From: Pseudomonas soli
GTDB taxonomy: Bacteria > Pseudomonadota > Gammaproteobacteria > Pseudomonadales > Pseudomonadaceae
Reading direction: 5' to 3'
Assembly (NCBI RefSeq): GCF_900110655.1
Contig: NZ_FOEQ01000016.1
Span: 24,431-88,430 of the forward strand
Length of the DNA: 64,000 bases
Under the pieces are notes generated by a model, which was not told the DNA's origin, did no database searches, and worked only from the letters and a program-made list of their open reading frames with translations. Shown one piece after another: positions 7,171-15,517 of the stretch (positions are counted from its first letter, which is position 1; each line of letters starts with the position of its first letter). The position numbers were made by a program, and so were the translations under genes.

Positions 7171-8646
7171 ATGTGGCGTGAAACCAAGATTCTCCTGATC
7201 GATGACGACAGCGAACGCCGCCGCGATCTGGCGGTGGTCCTGAATTTTCTCGGCGAAGAAAACCTGTCCTGCTCCAGCGACGACTGGCAGCAGGTGGTCG
7301 AGGGTTTGTCTTCCAGCCGTGAAGTGCTGTGTGTCCTCATCGGTACCGTAAATGCCCCGGCCAGCGTGCTGGGGCTCCTTAAGACAGTGGCCGGGTGGGA
7401 TGAGTTCCTTCCGGTTCTGCTTCTGGGTGAAATTTCTTCTGCGGACTTCCCCGAGGACCTGCGCCGTCGTGTGCTGTCCAACCTCGAGATGCCGCCGAGC
7501 TACAGCCAGTTGCTCGACTCCCTGCACCGTGCCCAGGTCTATCGCGAGATGTACGACCAGGCCCGCGAGCGCGGTCGTCAGCGCGAGCCCAATCTGTTCC
7601 GCAGCCTGGTGGGTACCAGTCGTGCCATCCAGCATGTGCGGCAGATGATGCAGCAGGTCGCTGACACCGATGCCAGTGTGCTGATCCTTGGCGAGTCCGG
7701 CACCGGCAAGGAAGTGGTGGCGCGCAACCTGCACTACCACTCCAAGCGCCGCGAGGCACCCTTCGTCCCGGTCAACTGCGGGGCGATCCCGGCGGAGTTG
7801 CTCGAAAGCGAATTGTTCGGTCACGAGAAGGGCGCCTTTACTGGCGCGATAACCAGCCGTGCCGGGCGTTTCGAGCTGGCCAACGGCGGTACGTTGTTCC
7901 TCGACGAGATCGGCGACATGCCGCTGCCGATGCAGGTCAAGCTGCTGCGCGTACTGCAGGAGCGCACCTTCGAGCGGGTCGGCAGCAACAAGACCCAGAG
8001 CATCGATGTGCGCATCATCGCTGCGACGCACAAGAACCTCGAGACCATGATCGAGGACGGGACCTTCCGCGAAGATTTGTATTACCGGCTGAACGTGTTC
8101 CCTATCGAGATGGCGCCGTTGCGTGAGCGGGTGGAAGATATCCCGCTGCTGATGAACGAGCTGATCTCGCGCATGGAGCACGAGAAGCGCGGTTCGATCC
8201 GCTTCAACTCCGCGTCGATCATGTCGTTGTGCCGCCACGGCTGGCCGGGCAACGTTCGCGAGCTGGCCAACCTGGTGGAGCGCATGGCGATCATGCATCC
8301 GTACGGGGTGATCGGTGTGGCGGAGCTGCCGAAGAAGTTCCGCTACGTCGATGATGAAGACGAGCAACTGGTGGACAGCCTGCGCTCCGACCTGGAAGAG
8401 CGCGTGGCGATCAACGGCCATGCGCCGAATTTCGCCAACCACGCCATGCTGCCGCCGGAAGGTTTGGACCTTAAGGACTACCTCGGCAGCCTGGAGCAAG
8501 GCCTGATCCAGCAGGCGCTGGATGATGCCAATGGCATCGTTGCGCGTGCTGCAGAGCGTCTGCGTATCCGTCGGACCACGCTGGTCGAGAAGATGCGCAA
8601 GTACGGCATGAGCCGGCAAGGTGGCGAGGACCAGGCCGACGAGTGA
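7171..8646 (+). CDS. fleQ: Flagellar master regulator, sigma-54 enhancer-binding protein
   Basis: FleQ (491 residues) activates early flagellar genes with sigma-54 and also controls exopolysaccharide genes in response to c-di-GMP. The order is a receiver-like N-terminus (1-125), an AAA+ domain with Walker A GESGTGKE (174-181) and the sigma-54 contact loop GAFTGA (221-226), then a Fis-type helix-turn-helix near the C-terminus (GIVARAAERLRIRRTTLVEK). The receiver keeps the DDD acidic start but has CVLIGT where the phosphoacceptor Asp would be, as known for FleQ, so it is probably not phosphorylated. FleN, encoded downstream, is its antagonist. Confidence 0.97.
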   Translation: MWRETKILLIDDDSERRRDLAVVLNFLGEENLSCSSDDWQQVVEGLSSSREVLCVLIGTVNAPASVLGLLKTVAGWDEFLPVLLLGEISSADFPEDLRRRVLSNLEMPPSYSQLLDSLHRAQVYREMYDQARERGRQREPNLFRSLVGTSRAIQHVRQMMQQVADTDASVLILGESGTGKEVVARNLHYHSKRREAPFVPVNCGAIPAELLESELFGHEKGAFTGAITSRAGRFELANGGTLFLDEIGDMPLPMQVKLLRVLQERTFERVGSNKTQSIDVRIIAATHKNLETMIEDGTFREDLYYRLNVFPIEMAPLRERVEDIPLLMNELISRMEHEKRGSIRFNSASIMSLCRHGWPGNVRELANLVERMAIMHPYGVIGVAELPKKFRYVDDEDEQLVDSLRSDLEERVAINGHAPNFANHAMLPPEGLDLKDYLGSLEQGLIQQALDDANGIVARAAERLRIRRTTLVEKMRKYGMSRQGGEDQADE

Positions 8647-8732
8647 CGTTTGCTCGCCCGGGGTCGCGATGCGGCCCCGGGCGTTGACGTCGATCAGCGT
8701 GCAATGCTGCCTGGTGTCATTGTCCCCATCTT

Positions 8733-8748
8733 CGGCACGGCTATTGCT
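8733..8748 (+). promoter_or_regulatory. Sigma-54 promoter of fleSR
   Basis: CGGCAC-GGCTA-TTGCT matches TGGCAC-N5-TTGCW except for the first base, with GG and GC exactly 10 bases apart. It lies about 55-70 bases upstream of fleS, consistent with FleQ-dependent transcription of fleSR known in P. aeruginosa. Confidence 0.8.
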
Positions 8749-8801
8749 ACACCGCAGGCAACATACCGTTTTTATGACGGTCAGCCATGCGAGAGAGCAC
8801 G

Positions 8802-10019
8802 ATGCCCCAGGCCGCCCACCGTTCCCCAGCCCCCGATTCGCGAGGGCACACCCCGCTTGAGCAGGAGAGCCGGCAGGGTCTTGAGCAGGCGTTCGCCCTG
8901 TTCGATCAGGTCTCCAGCCAGTTGAGCCACTCCTACAGCATGCTTGAGTCGCGGGTCAGCGAGCTCAAGGGCGAGTTGGCAGTGGTCAGTGCCCAGCGCA
9001 TGGCCGAGCTGGACGAGAAAGAGCGCCTGGCCAACCGTCTGCAGAACTTGCTCGATCTGCTGCCTGGCGGGGTGATCGTCATCGATGGTGAGGGCTGTGT
9101 GCGCGAGGCGAATCCGGCGGCTCGCGAGCTGCTGGGTGAACCTTTGACCGGGCTGCTGTGGCGCCAGGTGATTGCGCGCAGTTTCGCGCCGCGCGAGGAC
9201 GACGGTCATGAGGTTTCCTTGCGTGACGGGCGTCGTTTGTCCATTGCCACCCGCTCTCTGGATGCCGAGCCCGGGCAGTTGGTGCTGCTCAATGACCTGA
9301 CCGAAACGCGTCGCCTTCAGGGCCAGTTGGCGCGACACGAGCGTCTGTCTTCGTTGGGGCGCATGGTTGCCTCCCTCGCGCATCAGATTCGCACGCCCTT
9401 GTCGGCCGCGATGCTCTATGCCAGCCACTTGGCGGACCCGGAGCAGGCGTTGGCCTGCGACACGCGCCTGCGTTTTGCCGGCAATCTCAAGGAACGCCTG
9501 CACGAACTGGAGCATCAGGTTCGCGACATGCTGGTGTTCGCCCGTGGCGAGCTGCCACTCAATGATCGAGTCAGCCCCAAGGGGTTGTTCCAGGCCTTGC
9601 AGCAAGCCGCTCACTCCCATGTGCAGGGGCATGCGGTGCGCTGGCAATGTGATACCCATCTGGGAGAACTGCTGTGCAACCGCGATACGCTGGTGGGTGC
9701 ATTGCTCAACCTGATCGAAAATGCCGTGCAGGCCGGTGGCGAGTCGGCGCGTTTGAAGATTCATCTGCTGCGCCGCGAAAACGCTGTGCACCTGTGTGTC
9801 AGCGATGCAGGCAGTGGTATCGATAGCCAGTTGTTGGCGCGTTTGGGGGAGCCGTTTTTGACCACCAAGTCCACGGGTACCGGGCTGGGGGTGGCTGTGG
9901 TCCAGGCAGTGGTGCGGGCGCACCGCGGTACGCTGCGCCTGCGTTCCCGGGTGGGGCGCGGTACATGCGCCACCGTGGAGCTGCCATTGATCGGTGTTCA
10001 GGAGGAGGCGGGGCAATGA
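8802..10019 (+). CDS. fleS: Flagellar sensor histidine kinase
   Basis: FleS (405 residues from this start) phosphorylates FleR to switch on the middle flagellar genes. There are no membrane segments, so it is cytoplasmic. A coiled-coil N-terminus leads to a PAS domain (about 80-165). The HisKA box has His194 in SLAHQIRTPLSAAMLYASHL, and the ATPase domain shows LIENAVQAGGE (N box), VSDAGSGID (G1) and GTGLGVAVVQA (G2). I chose 8802 because GAGAGAG precedes it; an ATG at 8787 would add five residues. It overlaps fleR by four bases. Confidence 0.93.
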   Translation: MPQAAHRSPAPDSRGHTPLEQESRQGLEQAFALFDQVSSQLSHSYSMLESRVSELKGELAVVSAQRMAELDEKERLANRLQNLLDLLPGGVIVIDGEGCVREANPAARELLGEPLTGLLWRQVIARSFAPREDDGHEVSLRDGRRLSIATRSLDAEPGQLVLLNDLTETRRLQGQLARHERLSSLGRMVASLAHQIRTPLSAAMLYASHLADPEQALACDTRLRFAGNLKERLHELEHQVRDMLVFARGELPLNDRVSPKGLFQALQQAAHSHVQGHAVRWQCDTHLGELLCNRDTLVGALLNLIENAVQAGGESARLKIHLLRRENAVHLCVSDAGSGIDSQLLARLGEPFLTTKSTGTGLGVAVVQAVVRAHRGTLRLRSRVGRGTCATVELPLIGVQEEAGQ

Positions 10020-11392
10020 CGATGAAGGTGCTGCTGGTCGAGGATGACCGAGTCCTGCGCCAGGCGCTGGCCGACACCCTGGAGATCGGCGGCCTCGCTC
10101 ACCGTGCAGTTGGTAGTGCTGAGGAAGCGTTGCGGGCGGTCGCAGAGGAATCCTTTGCGCTGGTAGTCAGTGATGTGAACATGCCTGGCATGGATGGCCA
10201 CGAGCTGCTGGCACAATTACGCCGTCACCACCCGCACTTGCCGGTGCTGCTGATGACGGCTCACGCGGCTGTGGAGCGTGCGGTGGAAGCCATGCGCCAG
10301 GGAGCGGTCGACTATCTGGTAAAACCATTCGAACCCAAGGCCTTGCTCGACCTGGTGGCACGCCATGCTGTCGGTGGCGGTGCCGTGGGTGACGAAGCGG
10401 GGCCTGTTGCCTGTGAGCCTGCCAGTCGGCAACTGCTGGAGCTGGCTGTAAGGGTTGCGCAAAGCGACTCGACGGTGTTGATTTCCGGCGAGTCGGGCAC
10501 GGGCAAGGAAGTGCTGGCGCGATTCATACATCAGCAGTCGCGCCGAGCCGGGCAGGCGTTCGTGGCGATCAACTGCGCGGCGATTCCTGACAACATGCTC
10601 GAAGCCACGCTTTTCGGCCATGAGAAGGGTGCCTTTACCGGGGCCATCGCCGCGCAGGCTGGCAAGTTCGAGCAGGCGGACGGCGGTACCTTGCTGCTCG
10701 ATGAGATCTCTGAAATGCCGCTGGGGCTGCAGGCCAAGTTGCTGCGTGTGCTGCAGGAGCGTGAGGTGGAGCGGGTAGGCGGGCGCAAGCCGGTGGTGCT
10801 GGATATTCGCGTGTTGGCTACCACCAACCGCGATCTGGCGGAGGAGGTTGCTGCCGGCCGCTTCCGGGAGGACCTGTACTACCGCCTATCGGTATTCCCC
10901 ATGGCTTGGCGTGCATTGCGTGATCGGCCGGCCGACATCGTGCCGCTCGCAGAGCGTTTGCTGGCACGTCATGTCAGCAAGATGCACCACGCTCAGGTCA
11001 AGCTATCCGCTGAGGCGCGGGCGTGCCTGCAGGCTTACGCCTGGCCTGGCAACGTCCGCGAGTTGGATAATGCGCTGCAGAGGGCGTTGATCCTGCAGCA
11101 GGGCGGAGTGATCGAGGCGGCGGATTTTTGTCTGGCTGGCGCCATTCCATTGTCGGCATCCAAAGTGGCCACTATTGAGCCGGTATTTGCGGATTCTGGG
11201 GGTGAGGCCGGTGGGCTGGGTGATGACATGCGTCGCCACGAATACCAGATGATCATCGACACCTTGCGTGCCGAGCGCGGTCGTCGCAAGGAGGCGGCCG
11301 ATCGTCTGGGGATCAGCCCTAGAACCCTGCGTTACAAGCTTGCGCAGATGCGTGATGCCGGGTTCGATGTCGAGGCCAGTCTGTTCGGCTGA
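10016..11392 (+). CDS. fleR: Flagellar response regulator, sigma-54 activator
   Basis: The 458-residue NtrC-type regulator has a receiver domain with phosphoacceptor Asp53 (VVSDVNMPGMDG), an AAA+ domain with GESGTGKE and GAFTGA, and a Fis-type helix-turn-helix at the C-terminus (RKEAADRLGISPRTLRYKL). Unlike FleQ the receiver is intact. FleR with sigma-54 activates class III genes such as the basal body and hook operons. Its ATG at 10016 lies within the last codons of fleS (ATGA overlap) behind AGGAGG, so the two-component pair is translationally coupled. Confidence 0.95.
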   Translation: MTMKVLLVEDDRVLRQALADTLEIGGLAHRAVGSAEEALRAVAEESFALVVSDVNMPGMDGHELLAQLRRHHPHLPVLLMTAHAAVERAVEAMRQGAVDYLVKPFEPKALLDLVARHAVGGGAVGDEAGPVACEPASRQLLELAVRVAQSDSTVLISGESGTGKEVLARFIHQQSRRAGQAFVAINCAAIPDNMLEATLFGHEKGAFTGAIAAQAGKFEQADGGTLLLDEISEMPLGLQAKLLRVLQEREVERVGGRKPVVLDIRVLATTNRDLAEEVAAGRFREDLYYRLSVFPMAWRALRDRPADIVPLAERLLARHVSKMHHAQVKLSAEARACLQAYAWPGNVRELDNALQRALILQQGGVIEAADFCLAGAIPLSASKVATIEPVFADSGGEAGGLGDDMRRHEYQMIIDTLRAERGRRKEAADRLGISPRTLRYKLAQMRDAGFDVEASLFG

Positions 11393-11421
11393 TACGTCCT
11401 TTTGAATGTTTTCTGAGTGGC

Positions 11422-11437
11422 TGGCACTTCTCTTGCT
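11422..11437 (+). promoter_or_regulatory. Sigma-54 promoter of fliEFGHIJ
   Basis: TGGCAC-TTCTC-TTGCT is a perfect match to the -24/-12 consensus, with GG-N10-GC spacing, about 65 bases before fliE. Confidence 0.9.
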
Positions 11438-11499
11438 AGCTCCATCACTATTCGCTGCATGAGTGTCAAAAAAAGTGCGGCCGCCGGAGAGAGAAGTCC

Positions 11500-11832
11500 A
11501 TGACCCAAGGTGTTGAATTCAATCGTCTGATGTTGGACATGCGCGCCATGCAGGCCGATGCCATGTCCCTGCCCAAGGTTGGCGCCGCGCCTGAGCTCGC
11601 GCCTGGGCAGAGCAGCTTTGCCGATATGCTCGGCCAGGCCATTGGCAAGGTGAATGAGGTTCAGCAGGCATCCAGCCAATTGTCCAGCGCTTTCGAAATT
11701 GGCAAGAGTGGTGTTGACCTGACTGACGTGATGATCGCCTCGCAAAAGGCTTCCGTGTCGTTCCAGGCACTTACCCAGGTTCGTAACAAGCTGGTGCAAG
11801 CGTACCAGGACATCATGCAGATGCCGGTATAA
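11500..11832 (+). CDS. fliE: Flagellar hook-basal body protein FliE
   Basis: FliE (110 residues) is the adaptor between the MS ring and the rod and is the first substrate of the export gate. The C-terminal two-thirds shows the family pattern: SFADMLGQAIGKVNEVQQAS, then VDLTDVMIASQKASVSFQAL and VRNKLVQAYQDIMQMPV. It is the first gene of an operon transcribed from the sigma-54 site at 11422-11437 and is followed 15 bases later by fliF. Confidence 0.95.
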   Translation: MTQGVEFNRLMLDMRAMQADAMSLPKVGAAPELAPGQSSFADMLGQAIGKVNEVQQASSQLSSAFEIGKSGVDLTDVMIASQKASVSFQALTQVRNKLVQAYQDIMQMPV

Positions 11833-11847
11833 GGGCGAGAGTGAGTC

Positions 11848-13626
11848 ATGGCCGAAGCAGTCGTCGATAACGCCCCCGCCAAGAGTGGCCCTCCAGCAGC
11901 CAAGCCGCCGCTGTTCGGCATGTCGTTCCTGGAAAACATTTCGCAGATGCCCATGCTGCGTCAGGTCGGCCTGCTGGTCGGGCTGGCGGCAAGCGTGGCC
12001 ATCGGCTTCGCCGTGGTGCTCTGGTCGCAGCAGCCGGACTACCGCCCGCTCTATGGCAGCCTGGCGGGCATGGACACCAAGCAGGTGATCGATACCCTGA
12101 CCACCTCCGACATCCCGTATCGCGTGGAGCCGAACTCCGGCGCGCTGCTGGTCAAGGCCGACGATCTCTCCCGTGCGCGTCTGAAACTCGCTGCGGCCGG
12201 CGTGGCGCCGAGCGATGGCAATGTCGGCTTCGAATTGCTCGATAAAGAGCAAGGGCTGGGTACCAGCCAGTTCATGGAAGCTACCCGTTACCGTCGCAGC
12301 CTTGAAGGCGAGCTGGCGCGTACGGTATCGAGCCTGAACAACGTCAAGGCAGCCCGTGTGCACCTGGCGATCCCGAAAAGTTCGGTGTTCGTGCGCGATG
12401 AGCGCAAGCCCAGTGCTTCGGTACTGGTCGAGCTGTATCCGGGGCGCGCCCTGGAAGCCGGCCAGGTGATGGCGATTGTCAATCTGGTGGCGACCAGTGT
12501 GCCGGAGCTGGACAAGTCCCAGGTGACCGTAGTCGACCAGAAGGGCAACCTGCTCTCCGACCAGTTGCAAGACACGGCCCTGAGCATGGCGGGCAAGCAA
12601 TTCGACTACAGCCGTCGCATGGAAAGCATGCTCACTCAGCGTGTGCACAATATTCTGCAGCCAGTGCTGGGTAACGACCGCTACAAGGCAGAGGTGTCTA
12701 CTGACGTCGACTTCAGTGCTGTCGAGTCCACCTCCGAACAGTTCAACCCCGACCAACCGGCGCTGCGCAGCGAGCAATCGGTCAATGAGCAGCGTGCCAG
12801 CAGCCAAGGGCCGCAGGGTGTGCCGGGGGCGTTGAGTAACCAGCCGCCGGCCGGTGCCTCTGCCCCTGAAAACGCTACCGCTGGCGCGACACCTGCCGGC
12901 GCGATTCAGCCGGGCCAGCCGCTGGTGGACGCCAATGGCCAACAGATCATGGACCCGGCGACTGGCCAGCCGATGCTGGCACCATACCCGAGCGACAAGC
13001 GCCAGCAAAGTACCAAGAACTTCGAACTGGACCGTTCCATCAGCCACACCCGCCAGCAGCAAGGTCGCCTGACCCGCCTGTCGGTAGCCGTGGTGGTGGA
13101 CGACCAGGTCAAGCTGGACCCCGCCACTGGCGAAGCCACCCGTACCCCGTGGGGCGCCGAGGACCTGGCGCGCTTCACCCGCCTGGTACAGGATGCGGTA
13201 GGTTTCGATGCCAGCCGTGGCGACAGCGTTACCGTGATCAACGTGCCGTTCGCCGCCGACCGTGGCGACGAGCTGGTCGATATTCCGTTCTACTCGCAGC
13301 CCTGGTTCTGGGACATCGTCAAGCAAGTGCTGGGTGTGCTGTTCATCCTGGTGCTGGTGTTCGGCGTGCTGCGTCCAGTGCTCAACAACATTACAGGTGG
13401 CGGCAAGCAGGCGGCCACGGACAGCGACATGGAGCTGGGCGGCATGATCGGTCTGGATGGCGAACTGGCCAACGACCGCGTCAGCCTGGGTGGCCCGACA
13501 AGCATTCTGTTGCCGAGCCCGAGCGAGGGTTACGAGGCACAGCTCAACGCAATCAAGGGCCTGGTGGCCGAAGACCCGGGCCGCGTGGCCCAGGTCGTGA
13601 AAGAGTGGATCAACGCCGATGAGTGA
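11848..13626 (+). CDS. fliF: Flagellar MS-ring protein
   Basis: FliF (592 residues) builds the membrane-embedded MS ring. A first membrane helix follows MLRQVGLLVGLAASVAIGFAVVLW. A periplasmic RBM region follows, with ARVHLAIPKSSVFVRDERKP characteristic of the YscJ/FliF fold. A Pro/Ala-rich segment of roughly residues 310-380 interrupts the domain. The second membrane helix is IVKQVLGVLFILVLVFGVL. The acidic C-terminus ending VAQVVKEWINADE is the FliG-binding tail. The stop overlaps the fliG start by eight bases. Confidence 0.96.
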   Translation: MAEAVVDNAPAKSGPPAAKPPLFGMSFLENISQMPMLRQVGLLVGLAASVAIGFAVVLWSQQPDYRPLYGSLAGMDTKQVIDTLTTSDIPYRVEPNSGALLVKADDLSRARLKLAAAGVAPSDGNVGFELLDKEQGLGTSQFMEATRYRRSLEGELARTVSSLNNVKAARVHLAIPKSSVFVRDERKPSASVLVELYPGRALEAGQVMAIVNLVATSVPELDKSQVTVVDQKGNLLSDQLQDTALSMAGKQFDYSRRMESMLTQRVHNILQPVLGNDRYKAEVSTDVDFSAVESTSEQFNPDQPALRSEQSVNEQRASSQGPQGVPGALSNQPPAGASAPENATAGATPAGAIQPGQPLVDANGQQIMDPATGQPMLAPYPSDKRQQSTKNFELDRSISHTRQQQGRLTRLSVAVVVDDQVKLDPATGEATRTPWGAEDLARFTRLVQDAVGFDASRGDSVTVINVPFAADRGDELVDIPFYSQPWFWDIVKQVLGVLFILVLVFGVLRPVLNNITGGGKQAATDSDMELGGMIGLDGELANDRVSLGGPTSILLPSPSEGYEAQLNAIKGLVAEDPGRVAQVVKEWINADE

Positions 13627-14638
13627 CAATCGAGCCATTACCGCCAAGCTGAGCCGCGTCGACAAGGCGGCCATCCTTCTGCTCTCGCTCGGCGAGACCG
13701 ATGCCGCGCAAGTCCTGCGCCACATGGGGCCCAAGGAAGTGCAGCGGGTGGGTGTGGCCATGGCGCAGATGGGCAACGTCCATCGCGAGCAGGTCGAGCA
13801 GGTAATGAGCGAGTTCGTCGAAATCGTCGGCGACCAGACCAGCCTGGGCGTCGGTTCCGACGGCTACATCCGCAAGATGCTCAACCAGGCCCTCGGCGAG
13901 GACAAGGCCAACGGCCTGATCGACCGCATCCTGCTCGGTGGCAACACCAGCGGCCTGGACAGCCTCAAGTGGATGGAGCCGCGTGCCGTGGCCGATGTCA
14001 TCCGCTACGAGCACCCGCAGATCCAGGCCATCGTGGTCGCCTACCTCGACCCCGACCAGGCCGGCGAGGTGCTGAGCAACTTCGACCACAAGGTGCGCCT
14101 GGACATCGTCCTGCGCGTGTCGTCGCTCAACACCGTACAGCCAGCGGCGCTCAAGGAACTCAACCAGATCCTCGAGAAGCAGTTCTCTGGCAACTCCAAT
14201 GCCGCGCGCACCACCCTGGGTGGCATCAAGCGCGCCGCCGATATCATGAACTTCCTCGACAGTTCGGTGGAAGGCGCGCTGATGGACTCGATCCGCGAGA
14301 TCGACAGCGACCTGTCGGAGCAGATCGAAGACTTGATGTTCGTCTTCAACAACCTGGCCGACGTCGACGACCGTGGCATCCAGGCGCTGCTGCGCGAAGT
14401 GTCGTCGGACGTGCTGGTGGTGTCGCTCAAGGGCGCCGACGAGCGGGTCAAGGACAAGATCTTCAAGAACATGTCCAAGCGTGCGTCCGAGCTGCTGCGC
14501 GACGACCTGGAGGCCAAGGGGCCGGTACGGGTCAGCGACGTGGAAACGGCGCAGAAGGAAATCCTCACCATCGCCCGCCGCATGGCCGAGGCCGGCGAGA
14601 TCGTGCTTGGCGGCAAGGGCGCCGAGGAAATGATTTAA
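13619..14638 (+). CDS. fliG: Flagellar motor switch protein FliG
   Basis: FliG (339 residues) links the MS ring to FliM and contacts the stator. Family features are KAAILLLSLGETDAAQVLRHM at the N-terminus, the EHPQ motif (IRYEHPQIQAIVVAYLD) in the middle domain, and a C-terminal torque helix region with DLMFVFNNLADVDDRGIQAL and DVLVVSLKGADERVKDKIF, containing the charged residues that meet MotA-type stators. It starts inside fliF. A palindromic repeat separates it from fliH. Confidence 0.97.
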   Translation: MSDNRAITAKLSRVDKAAILLLSLGETDAAQVLRHMGPKEVQRVGVAMAQMGNVHREQVEQVMSEFVEIVGDQTSLGVGSDGYIRKMLNQALGEDKANGLIDRILLGGNTSGLDSLKWMEPRAVADVIRYEHPQIQAIVVAYLDPDQAGEVLSNFDHKVRLDIVLRVSSLNTVQPAALKELNQILEKQFSGNSNAARTTLGGIKRAADIMNFLDSSVEGALMDSIREIDSDLSEQIEDLMFVFNNLADVDDRGIQALLREVSSDVLVVSLKGADERVKDKIFKNMSKRASELLRDDLEAKGPVRVSDVETAQKEILTIARRMAEAGEIVLGGKGAEEMI

Positions 14639-14651
14639 GCGGCAGGTTTCA

Positions 14652-14727
14652 AGCTGCAAGCGACAAGAAACAGCGGGTCAAGCAAGGGCTGCCGTTTCTT
14701 GCTGCTTGAAGCTTGATGCTTGCAGCT
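14652..14727. repeat. Large imperfect palindrome between fliG and fliH
   Basis: AGCTGCAAGC (14652-14661) pairs with GCTTGCAGCT (14718-14727), and CAAGAAACAGC (14664-14674) pairs with GCCGTTTCTTG (14691-14701) with one mismatch. The two nested stems make a long cruciform or RNA hairpin with no T tract inside the fliE-J operon. Its sequence resembles AAGCTGCAAGC-type intergenic repeats common in pseudomonads. Confidence 0.65.
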
Positions 14728-14743
14728 AAAGAGGTTTTTGAGC

Positions 14744-15517
14744 ATGTCCACCACCGAACACCCCAGCGATCTGATCCGTGCCCGCGACCTTGAGGGCGTG
14801 GATGTCTGGTCGTTGCCTAGCTTCGATCCGGAGCCTGAACCCCAGCCTGAGCCTGAGCCGACCGTCGTCGAGGAAGAAGTCGAAGAGGTGCCGCTGGAGG
14901 AAGTCCAGCCCCTTACCCTCGAAGAGCTTGAGGCCATTCGCCAGGAGGCCTACAACGAAGGTTTCGCCACCGGCGAGCGGGAAGGCTTCCACAGTACCCA
15001 GCTCAAGGTTCGTCAGGAGGCCGAAGTGGCGCTGGCCGCCAAACTTGCGAACCTGGAACAGGTCATGAACCACCTGCTGGAGCCGATCGCCGAGCAGGAC
15101 ACGCAGATCGAAAAGGCGCTGGTGCTGCTGGTGGCGAACATGACCCGCCAGGTCATCGGCCGCGAGTTGCGCGCAGATTCCAGCCAGATCACCCATGTGC
15201 TTCGTGAGGCACTGAAGCTGCTGCCGATGGGCGCTGACAACATCCGTATCCATCTCAATCCCCAGGACTTCGAGCTGGCCAAGACCCTGCGCGAGCGCCA
15301 TGAGGAAGATTGGAAGCTACTTGAGGACGAAGCCCTGCTGCCTGGCGGTTGCCGGATCGAAACCGCCCACAGCCGCATCGACGCGACCATGGAAACCCGT
15401 ATCGAGAAGGCCGTGGCGCAGCTGTTCGACCAATCCCATGACCAGGCATTGCACCCCGCGGCGCCGGATATTCAGGTCGAACTCGATGAGCCCGCAGGTG
15501 AAGCCGATGCGCCTTGA
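14744..15517 (+). CDS. fliH: Flagellar assembly protein FliH
   Basis: FliH (257 residues) binds and restrains the export ATPase FliI and tethers it to the C-ring. The N-terminal 65 residues are acidic and proline-rich (PEPEPQPEPEPT). A helical region then begins at LTLEELEAIRQEAYNEGFATGEREGF, the G-rich segment typical of FliH, followed by the V-ATPase E-like C-terminal domain (VLLVANMTRQVIGRELRADS). The start at 14744 is preceded by AAGAGG; an earlier in-frame start at 14720 lies within the palindromic repeat and is less likely. The gene overlaps fliI. Confidence 0.9.
   Translation: MSTTEHPSDLIRARDLEGVDVWSLPSFDPEPEPQPEPEPTVVEEEVEEVPLEEVQPLTLEELEAIRQEAYNEGFATGEREGFHSTQLKVRQEAEVALAAKLANLEQVMNHLLEPIAEQDTQIEKALVLLVANMTRQVIGRELRADSSQITHVLREALKLLPMGADNIRIHLNPQDFELAKTLRERHEEDWKLLEDEALLPGGCRIETAHSRIDATMETRIEKAVAQLFDQSHDQALHPAAPDIQVELDEPAGEADAP

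Noticed and set aside
11332..13776. Very long open frame on the minus strand across fliF (about 814 codons)
   Set aside because: It is a mirror of high-GC codon bias in fliF and neighbours; the composition is low-complexity His/Gln/Leu-rich and no family motif or ribosome site is visible.
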